From: Cytidiella melzeri
Taxonomy: Eukaryota; Basidiomycota; Agaricomycetes; Polyporales; Irpicaceae
Direction of reading: 5' to 3'
DNA length: 64,000 bases
Assembly: GCA_022592445.1 (NCBI GenBank)
Contig: JABYQR010000165.1
Coordinates: forward strand, 32,799 to 96,798
Position 1 is the stretch's first letter. The number at the start of each line of letters is the position of its first letter. Below are positions 22,238 through 31,533 of this stretch, one piece after another. The position numbers and the translations under genes are program-made. Below the pieces are notes generated by a model. The model worked only from the letters and a program-made list of their open reading frames with translations, had not been told where the DNA came from and ran no database searches.

Positions 22238-24973
22238 CTAATATTCAATATGGAGGCCAAGCATTTGCCGGAATTTCTCGAACTTGACACGTCCAAGGTT
22301 CTTGGTAAATATGTCCGCAATATTTTCATCAGTACGAACGTACTCCACTTTTACGAGGCCCTGCTCTTGAACATCGCGTATATAATGATAGCGAATGTCA
22401 ATGTGCTTAGAGCGTTTCTCAGTAACGGGATTTGACGAGATGAAAATCGCGCCTTGGTTGTCGCAATAGATAGGAATGGCTGAAAGGTGGTAGCCGAGTT
22501 CCAAGATCAATGACCTGATCCAGATGACTTGGCGCGAGCAATCGCTCAAAGCCATATACTCTGCATCAGTACTGGAGTGTGCAGCAGTACGTTGCGCACG
22601 AGACTGCCAAGTAAAGACACCACCTGCTAACATGGTTAAGTAACCAGTCTGCGAGCGACGAGTATTGGGGTCAGAGCCCCAGTCTGCATCGGTGTATGCG
22701 TACAATCCAAGGTCAGAGTTGTAGTCATACTCAAGACGATAGTCTCGCGTTCCCTTCAGGTAGCGACAGATATAGAGCGCTTTATCAAGGTGATCCTGAC
22801 TAGGGTTTGCACTCTGTTGAGCGAGTTTTGTGACCGCAAACGCGATATCGGGACGAGTACCAAGCATGATGTAGAGCAAAGATCCTATTACTGTTTGAAA
22901 ACGGGTTCGGAGTGCAGGGTCAACCGCACCTTCATGCTTTGCAGGCTGATAGCCATCAGGAAGCGGAGTCTTAGCTGGCTTAGCATCGAGCATGTTCACG
23001 CGTTTAAGCACTTTATCAAGATACGAGCACTGGTCAATAGACAGCTTAGTGCCGTGCTTTGCAATACGCATGCGCAAAAACTCTTTTGCTTCGCCAAGGT
23101 CGCGACATTCCCACTTCTTCATGAAAAGCTCTTTATCACGCATGACCTTGGGAACAGAAGATCCCATGAATATTGCATCATCAACGTAGACGACAACAAC
23201 AATGATGTCTTTGCCATCATGTTTGACAAAGACACCGGCATCAGACTTCAATCGTGTGAAGCCGAGCTCCTTCATGGACTTGTCAAGTGTTCTCCACCAA
23301 ACTAGACCAGCCTGTTTAAGTCCATAGAGGGCCTTTCGGAGACGGAGGACCTTATCTTCTTGTCCACGCTCGACGAAACCTTCAGGCTGTTCCATGTAAA
23401 TCTCCTCTTCCAGATCGCCATAGAGGTAGGCATTTCGCACATCTAGACCAGTAAGGTACCAGTTTTCGAGTGCAGAAAGTGCGAGCATGAAACGTACAGT
23501 CTCAAATCGCACAACTGGAGAGAATATTTGGTCAAAGTCAATGCCTTCGACCTGAGAGAAACCGCGAGCAACAAGTCTCGCTTTCTTACGACCATCAGAC
23601 TTGACGTCAAATACCCATCTATTCTTGATGACCTTTCTCCCCTTAGGGCGGTCTACCAAGTCATAGACTTTGCGCTTCTTGAGAGCATCAAGCTCCTCAA
23701 GTGCAGCTTTACGCCATTCCTTCTGCTCCTTTTTAGGCAATCGCAGAATGTCACGGTAAGTCCATTCACGAGGGTTGGACTCTTGATCGTCAGGCTCAAT
23801 TGCTTTTGAAAGCAGGTACGTTTGGAATTTTACTCCCCCTTCACGGCATAGGGCTGCCAATTTTGCTTCGTTAGGCGGGACTTCTCCATTATTGGAGTCA
23901 TCGAGCTCAGTAGGCTCGCTCTCATCGCCATCATCTGGGTGAGTGATTTCAGGAGGATCACGCTGAGAAGTAGATGGGGCAGGCTGATGATCGGGAACAT
24001 CATTCTGCTTTCTAGGTGGTTGCCGACGAGAGCGACTCGTACTAGGCTGGTCATCACCTATTCTTCTCCTGAGATCAGCTCGTTGACGTTCTGTGGGACG
24101 TGACTCCCCATAGGCATCCCCAGGTCGAGCAGGTTGATTCCTCTGGCGAGTTGAACGACGAGGTTGAGGTACCTCAGGTTCATCCCGTTCGCCAGCAGGA
24201 GGACGCGGATTAGGACTAGGAATTCTAGCAGGCTGCTCGTCAGCAGGCTGATCCGGTCTCTTTGGAAGAGGGGTATCATCATGCCATTGTTGAGGGAATT
24301 CATCCTCGTCAACATCAGGCATGGGTGGCCGTTGATCATTGGAATGGTCATGGTCATCAGACGGTGGCTGTCCATTTGGACGCTCTTTCCGTGGCTTAGA
24401 ATCTTTGCACTTAGGGAAAAATTCTTCGTCAAACTCGGCTTGAGTTGACTCGAATACAACGTTGTTTGGTGCGCGCATAAATTTCCATCCATGCGTAGTT
24501 TGGCCCAAGTAGGTCATTAACTCGCTTTTGGGTGAAAGTTTGTTTTGGCGTACTTTCTCTGGAATGAAAACGTACGCGCTGCAACCAAAAACACGAAGTT
24601 TGGATACGTCTGGGACTTCTCCATTTATGACTTCATATGGAGTGCGCCACTGAGTACGGCGCAGCGGGGTACGATTGTAGACGTAGACCGCGTGCTCCAA
24701 AGAGAAATTCCACCAGGACGGAGGAATGCATGCAGTGAAGCGCATGGCTTCTGCTTTATCCATCATCGTCCGGATGAATCGTTCAGCGCGACCATTCTGC
24801 TGATGCATATGTGGTGTTGACTGAAGGATTTCAATCCCATTTTCCTTGAGTAAGTCGGTAAAAGCACCGGACTTGTACTCTCCCCCTGCATCAGACATCC
24901 AGCCCTTGACTTTGGTGTTATATTGGGTAGCCACCATAGCAAGGAATTGTCGCAAAGCGTTGATAGCTTGCAA
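22238..24973 (-). pseudogene. Copia-1 pol: integrase, reverse transcriptase, RNase H
   Basis: 911-codon open frame; the pol start is broken upstream. Integrase core: catalytic Asp in GWMSDAGGEY and Glu in NGRAERF, then a GxxxYVY-type region and the YLGQTTHGWKF C-terminal part. A Pro/Arg/Asp-rich linker follows. The reverse transcriptase begins about WRKAALEELDAL, includes RLVARGFSQ and LDVRNAYLYGDL, and has the catalytic YVDD at about 23178-23192. RNase H has TDADWGSD, SSTDAEYMAL and DNQGA, ending with KHIDIRYHYIRD. This block is uninterrupted, but upstream frameshifts near 25140, 25030 and 24970 disconnect it from gag, so the polyprotein cannot be made in one piece. Confidence 0.9.
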
Positions 24974-25069
24974 TTTTTACGGAGTAATACTATCCACGCA
25001 TGTGATGTAGCGTCATCCAGAAACACCATAGCGTATTTCTGGCGTAGTAGGACTCAACTGGAAGTTCCT

Positions 25070-27320
25070 TTAGATCAGAGTGCACAAGCTCGAAAGGATG
25101 AGATGCACGTCGATCAGATGCAGGGAATGGGCGCATAGGAGTTTTCCTTGTGCGCAACCAGGACATGGAGATTTACGTGGTTTAACCTCGAAATCAGGTG
25201 TTCCCTTAGTGTGATTCTTAAACCTGCGCAAAACCTCGTCACCGGGATGCGCATACCGACGATGGGCAATGTCAGAGCTGATATTATTGCTCATGACTGG
25301 TCGTGCCATTTGTTTTGGTATTTCCGATTCTTGTTTGATACAATAGACGGTACTACCTTGGAACAATGGCGTAAAAACCAAAGTAGATTTATCATTGCGC
25401 ACAGTAATACTGCGTGAATGACCGGAAACCGTCATGCCCTCATCTATCATGAGCTGTCCCAAGAAATCAGCCTGAAATTTGCTTGTGGCAGCAAGTATAC
25501 CTCGTGCAAGAGGAAAGTTTGGATGCTGCCGTCTGCAGCTTTGTAGCGCAAATCAGCATCTCCACGTTTGTTGATATGCACAATCTGACCATTTGCGGTT
25601 GAGACGTGCAAAGGCACGGGGAGACGTCTAACATTTTCAAGTCAGACTTATTTCCGGTAATGTGCATTGAAGCACCGGAATCGAGCATCCAAAGCTCTGA
25701 AATTGGAGTATGATGAGGTTTACTTTTCACCTCTTTTCCTTTGCACAAATCACACTCAGACCATTTCTTAGAATGCGCACAAGATATATTTGAATCATCA
25801 AAATACAAATTGTTATCAGACACGAGCAGAGGCATTATACAGATAGAACCTGAAAATGCTGCATCAGTGAATGCGCATTGGTCAAGAGTGGAAGAAGATA
25901 CTTGCCACAAAGCGGCATCAACAGTCTCCTCATTGACGCCGAAGGAACTGAGAGAGACACGGTCGTCATCATTGCCATCGAGCATGGCACCATTGTCATC
26001 TACCCACATTGGAGTGTTAACCATACCGTCCCCGTTGTCGTTGAAAAGCGAGGTAGGAGGAAGAGGATCGCTTTGAGCATAGACTTTCACCTGCTCAGAA
26101 AAGCTATACATCTCCTTTTTGTCACTATCAGCCGCGTATGGGTCAACGCGCTTGCGTTTGGAAGGGCGACTAGAACCTTCAACAGGCTCAGGCGTGGCGG
26201 GAGGTGGAGTAGGGAGGCGTTCAATAGCCTCAGCAATGGGCTCAAGCGCACAAAGACGCTCAAAGGTGCCAGGTACACCTAGCTGATTAGCCAGGTCAAG
26301 AGCCTTTCGGAGGCCTGGGTACTGGTTCTGACTAGTGCGAACTGGCCGTGCTCCCTCAATACGAGTCTCTAGAGGACGAGAGGCGGGAGGAGGAGAAAAA
26401 GCGACGACAGGAGAGACAAAGGCCATTGTCGCCTGGTGGTTATGGCCCTGGTGCCTATCATAGGTCTTACCCTTGCCTTTACCACTACAACGGGTCTTCT
26501 TCCTTCTACCCTGCTGCTGCTGCTGCCCTTGCTGCTGCTGTCCTTGCGGACGCTGCTGCTGGTGCTGCTGCTGCTGCTGGGAGAAGTTAGGGTTGCCCCT
26601 CTTCTGCTTGACAGCAGAGACCTTGTTCGCTGTCTTATTACCTCGGTTAAGGTTCTTTGTTCTCCATGTGTTTATCACCTGGTTGCCAACCTCCTTGGCA
26701 ACAAGTTCGTCAGGATCAGCAGCGGTGACCGTCTGAATTACGCTGCCAGCGTATCCAGGAGCTTTAATGACCACAAGCATGGCCTCGAGAGCTGAGGGTA
26801 AACCCTGATTAAAGCTATCTAGCCGCTCAAAGTGCTCGTAAAGTTTGTTGAGCGCGGGAGTGGGGTCGCCGTCCGAAGGAATGACAAGATCAAGTGCAGA
26901 CTTGAGCTGAGTATAGACCTCAGTCGAAGTCACCCTTGCGAACTGTGCCTGTAGAGCTTTCCACTGCAGGTGGGCAGTTGCATCCTTCTTTAGGACAGTC
27001 TCAGCAATGGCGGTCGTGACGCGCAGACGGATAAGACCCATCGCGCTGCCATTGTCCTTGCGCCACTCTCTAAACTCCTTTCTATCCTCCTCAGACATAG
27101 TGGCGGGAGCAGCTGCAGTAGGGGTCTCTGCAGGCGCATCACCAGCCTCCTCATCAGTGGGGGGTGGAGGGATCGCAGCAACGACAAAGTCGGGCTTGTT
27201 CTACTCAATGGTGTACCAGATACCCTTGGCTTGGAGGTAAGCCTTCATGAGTTCAGAGAACCCAATCCAGTTAGAGCCGCCGAAGGTGGGGATGAGTGTG
27301 AGCTCAGAGTTGGAAGACAT
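25070..27320 (-). pseudogene. Copia-1 gag and protease, with stop and frameshifts
   Basis: Gag starts at ATG 27320 (MSSNSELTLIPTFGGSNW), a typical Copia gag opening. An in-frame TAG at 27201-27203 interrupts it after IWYTIE; the same frame continues open to about 25620. A Gln-rich stretch (about 26500-26580) and a basic Cys-containing segment (RCSGKGKGK) follow. The aspartic protease active site reads LDSGASMHI (about 25670-25690), so the catalytic Asp is kept. A frameshift at about 25620 leads into the gag_pre-integrase region (AHRRYAHPGDEVL, CPGCAQGK) at 25130-25300. The TAG could derive from CAG by one C-to-T change. Confidence 0.85.
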
Positions 27321-27537
27321 GTTGAAGATGAAAGTCTGAGATGGTGAAACACTAGTCAGCGTCATGTCAAAACAGAGCGACATAGGTTCCCCATAGCAGG
27401 GCCACAGGCCACTTGCATAGACGTGCTCATTGTGTGCAGCGTCGAGCACCAGGGCTCAGGCGGCAGCAACAATGGCAACAGCCAGGAGAGCTTTTTGCTC
27501 ACTGCGTGCAGCAATGAGCGCACAGCAGGGCAAGCTG

Positions 27538-27553
27538 CTCGGGGCTCATAACC
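27538..27553 (-). promoter_or_regulatory. Primer-binding site of Copia-1 (half-tRNA iMet type)
   Basis: Immediately inside the 5' LTR the minus strand reads GGTTATGAGCCCCGAG. This is complementary to the anticodon stem-loop of eukaryotic initiator tRNA-Met (GGGCUCAUAACC), as in Drosophila copia where a 5' half-tRNA primes. The second Copia element has the same site at 60339. Confidence 0.8.
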
Positions 27554-27869
27554 TGTGGAACAGTGTCCTTCACGGCACTGGACCAACAGGCAACTTAGGG
27601 GATGTTGAAGAAGCTCACCTGAGATGCTAGTGAAGTTAGCTGTAAGCGTGGTGGTGGTTCAGGTTAAAGGACTGTCTATCCATTTACAGCTCTACAGCGG
27701 TCTTATATACATGCTGGGGCTGTGTACAAACAGAGGCAAATAATGATTCAATCAAGGAATGTGAAACAGAAATGAGGGTACCCAAAGTACCGGTATGATG
27801 GACGTGGCTATGCTCATACATGATGGATGTAGCTGTGCTCATACATGATGGATGTAGCTGTGCTCAACA
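27554..27869 (-). repeat. 5' LTR of Copia-1
   Basis: 316 bp, near-identical partner of 21873-22190, adjoining the AGGTG target duplication at 27870-27874. Confidence 0.93.
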
Positions 27870-28289
27870 AGGTGCAGGAATGAGAAGTGGCTTGGAAGGT
27901 GTGTGCAAGGCAGGTAGGACAGCAAGCTGTTATAGGAGTCTCAGAACAGTAAGCCAAGGCAAGTGCAATGCAACTTAGGATGTACTGACCGGCCAGCGCT
28001 GCAGCCAAAACAAAACACTTGGAGAAAGGGGGACTGAGTAGCAAGTGCTGAGAGGAATGAGGATGAGTGACTAGTGGTGAGAGGTATGAAGATGAGTGTC
28101 AAGGGCCTTTATATATCTGGTGATTCATGTGCAATGCAGCTGATGATACAACAGTACCCATAGCAGAGGCATATTTACATTTTTCAAAACTGATGGAAAA
28201 TGTTTAGATTTAGGAGTATTATATCAATACCAATGATACATCAAAATACCAAGGGGCTTGTTCCTGTGCAGCTGTAGCCATGGGATATG
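27870..28289 (-). other. Displaced upstream sequence of the small secreted protein gene
   Basis: Before the Copia-1 insertion this stretch adjoined 21872. It contains a region (about 27880-28045) resembling the 5' flank at 21560-21720: similar CTGACCGGCCAGCG and GACTGACCAGCACTG blocks, and a similar hydrophobic Cys-rich minus-strand frame. It may hold the original distal promoter or a decayed family member. Confidence 0.4.
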
Positions 28290-28510
28290 TGAAAAACTGT
28301 GGACAGGGTACTAGAGTTCTTTGCACAAGTCAATTCTGCTACAACACTTTCTCATGCAAGGTCTGTGGTTTGATGAGGTACTTTCATGTCACATCTACAG
28401 GCCATACAGACTACAACAGACCATGATACTAAGATATTACAGAGCCAAAACCACGGTAACAAAGACCAATGGTGGCATCAAAAATGCATTGCAGCTTGAA
28501 ACTCATGCTG
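28290..28510. repeat. Repeat D copy 2 (partner 20755-20965)
   Basis: Same-orientation match to the repeat left of the secreted protein gene, with short insertions. Non-coding. Confidence 0.6.
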
Positions 28511-28659
28511 AAGTTTTCACAGATAGGGTCACATGTAATAGTTGCTGCTTTTGGATATGGACACCAGGGCTGTGTTAATGGTAGACTACCACCAACTGTA
28601 ACCATGACACAGAACCAGATTCATTGGCAACAAGGGCAGATTGTGGCACAAATGTACTG

Positions 28660-29235
28660 GTAATTGCAGCTTGAAACTTGCACTGCAAGTTTGACAAGAT
28701 AGGACCCTGGATGGTTGTCACCACTTTTGGTTATATATTCATCAAGGCTGCGGAGACTACAACAAATTGTGAACACCAGAACTAAATTTGTTGGTAACAA
28801 AGACAGATTGTGGAGCAGATGCACTGCAATTTGAAACTCACACTGAAACTTGAACAGGATAGGGGTGCACAATGCACCTAACATATACTACTATTGGGTA
28901 CATTGTATATGAAGGCTGTGTAGAGTACAGGAAACCAAATATGCTGGAACAAGACAAATAGTGTGACAAAATAGGACCCTGGATGGTTGTTACCACTTTT
29001 GGTTATAAGTTTTATATGCATCAAGGCTGCACAGACTACAACGAAATTGTGACAACCTAGAACAACACAAGAACTAGATTTGTTGGTAACAAAGACAGAT
29101 TGTGGAGCAGACGCACTGCAATTTGAAACTCACACCGAAACTTCAACCGGATAGGGGTGCACATAATATATACTACTGTCGGATATATATTGTATTTGAA
29201 GGCTGTGAAGAGTGCAGTAAACCAAAATTGCTGAA
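28660..29235. repeat. Tandem repeat, two units of about 270-290 bp
   Basis: Shared blocks occur twice in order: TAGGACCCTGGATGGTTG at 28699 and 28971, AGACAGATTGTGGAGCAGA at 28801 and 29093, and GGATAGGGGTGCACA. Further partial units of the same kind occur upstream (28480-28540) and in repeat D (GCAGCTTGAAACTCAT). Non-coding. Confidence 0.65.
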
Positions 29236-29346
29236 ACAAGACAAATATTAAACAAGCTGCCGGTGGCGAGCACAGGTTGTGGTTGCTCGCCACTGATCCA
29301 GGTTTCAGGACAAAAAATCACTTTTCTACCCGAGCTACACCAGTTA

Positions 29347-31487
29347 CTCACCTATCCGTCCCGCTATGAAAGCCCCATCAGAGGGCATCAAACGACCCTG
29401 CGCCGAGCCATATCTGAGTCAGATCTGCGAGTTTTCCTCACCCGTCTATAAACCGTTCAAGAATTAACTCAAATATCTTAGATCATCAGTCCCTGCCGAG
29501 CCATCGTGCTCCCGCCCTCGCGCTCACCATCATCTCCCATCAATCACGCGCGGATTATCTCCGGCAATGTCCCCGCTCCCGCGCTCGCTGTCTACAACGA
29601 TGAGCGCTGTATAGTATAGGTCCATGGCTTCCCCTTTGATTCACTTAGTTCTTTTTGGCTGTATAGGGTAATCAAGTGTGTAGAATACGATTATGAAGTC
29701 CGATTTAATAATTACTTGATAGATCTCTCACTGTAGCCAGATCTGTAGTGGCCACAGGGGTGTCTGGCCCTCTGTATATGCATGCACTATTCCTAACGTC
29801 TAGTGGCTTTGTTTAATTAATTTTGGATACATATGCGAAGAATTGGTGAAGAAACCATGTTATTTGAGACAAAGGAGAAGGTGCTATGCATTGAACATGG
29901 TGGAGAGTAGAGATGGGTGGCCACACATGGGATCATCTTGTACAATAAATCGCACACTTAATTGAAAGTGTTTTCCCATGTATATAGACGTAAAATAATG
30001 TGCCCGATTGGCGCAATAGCGGTTGGGCCAATTGTAGTATACCTGTTCCCCTCCTGCCTCCCAAAAGGTACAAAGCGCCCTCCCACTGTGTAACCATTGA
30101 GCGCGGGCTTGGCGCACCTATCCAGTCGTGTAGAGCACCCTAAAAAGCAATAGTACAAGGTAATACATCCCCCCCGCCGCTAATTCCGACGCTTCTAAGA
30201 TGCTACAAAGGTGAGAAAAGGCGAAATTGACATGCTCCCAAGCACATATCTGCCTGTGGAGGTCCCTACAGGCTGGGGGACTGTAGAATTCATTCATAAT
30301 AATGTTTAACATACATGATTCAGTATGTACAATATTTTATTTGAAGGGGATTGAAGCCCTACAGCCCCAGATACATGGAAATGACCCGAGAGCAAAGCTG
30401 GGTTCAAGAAGCTTTGTGCCGGGTTCTTGCACATCCTGGTCTTCCTGACTGCTTTTTCATGTATCTGGAGCGGTAGGGCTTCAATCCCCTTCAAATAAAA
30501 TATTGTACATACTGAATCATGTATGTTAAACATTATTATGAATGAATTCTACAGTCCCCCAGCCTGTAGGGACCTCCACAGGCAGATATGTGCTTGGGAG
30601 CATGTCAATTTCGCCTTTTCTCACCTTTGTAGCATCTTAGAAGCGTCGGAATTAGCGGCGGGGGGATGTATTACCTTGTACTATTGCTTTTTAGGGTGCT
30701 CTACACGACTGAATAGGTGCGCCAAGCCCGCGCTCAATGGTTACACAGTGGGAGGGCGCTTTGTACCTTTTGGGAGGCAGGAGGGGAACAGGTATACTAC
30801 AATTGGCCCAACCGCTATTGCGCCAATCGGGCACATTATTTTACGTCTATATACATGGGAAAACACTTTCAATTAAGTGTGCGATTTATTGTACAAGATG
30901 ATCCCATGTGTGGCCACCCATCTCTACTCTCCACCATGTTCAATGCATAGCACCTTCTCCTTGGTCTCAAATAACATGGTTTCTTCACCAATTCTTCGCA
31001 TATGTATCCAAAATTAATTAAACAAAGCCACTAGACGTTAGGAATAGTGCATGCATATACAGAGGGCCAGACACCCCTGTGGCCACTACAGATCTGGCTA
31101 CAGTGAGAGATCTATCAAGTAATTATTAAATCGGACTTCATAATCGTATTCTACACACTTGATTACCCTATACAGCCAAAAAGAACTAAGTGAATCAAAG
31201 GGGAAGCCATGGACCTATACTATACAGCGCTCATCGTTGTAGACAGCGAGCGCGGGAGCGGGGACATTGCCGGAGATAATCCGCGCGTGATTGATGGGAG
31301 ATGATGGTGAGCGCGAGGGCGGGAGCACGATGGCTCGGCAGGGACTGATGATCTAAGATATTTGAGTTAATTCTTGAACGGTTTATAGACGGGTGAGGAA
31401 AACTCGCAGATCTGACTCAGATATGGCTCGGCGCAGGGTCGTTTGATGCCCTCTGATGGGGCTTTCATAGCGGGACGGATAGGTGAG
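29347..31487. repeat. Near-perfect 2.1-kb palindrome (fold-back element)
   Basis: Left arm 29347-30377 and right arm 30458-31487 are reverse complements of about 1,030 bp each with only a handful of mismatches seen (for example near 30120/30714 and 30367/30468), around an 80-bp loop (30378-30457). Ends read CTCACCTATCCG and CGGATAGGTGAG. TTA flanks both sides (29344-29346, 31488-31490), which would fit a 3-bp target duplication of the TWA kind used by PIF/Harbinger elements. No transposase is present. Frames in the arms (for example 29884-30117 minus and 30717-30950 plus) are mirror images and probably non-coding. Confidence 0.85.
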
Positions 31488-31533
31488 TTACTATGGAGCC
31501 CTATTTCCTGATATGCTGAGACTGGTGCTGAGA

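Larger units (their letters stand above)
21873..27869 (-). mobile_element. Copia retrotransposon, full length (Copia-1)
   Basis: 5,997 bp on the minus strand, flanked by the perfect 5-bp direct repeat AGGTG (21868-21872 and 27870-27874). LTRs are 27554-27869 (5') and 21873-22190 (3'), 316 and 318 bp with only a few differences, which indicates a recent insertion. In element orientation the LTR starts TGTTGAGC and ends TTCCACA. The order gag-protease-integrase-RT-RNase H is that of Ty1/Copia. Despite young LTRs the coding part has one in-frame stop and at least three frameshifts. Insertion separated the small secreted protein gene at 21102-21560 from its former upstream sequence, now at 27875 and beyond. 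Confidence 0.95.

Noticed and set aside
29884..30950. Identical 77-codon frames in both palindrome arms
   Set aside because: Identity follows automatically from the palindrome and is not evidence of selection; no domain seen.
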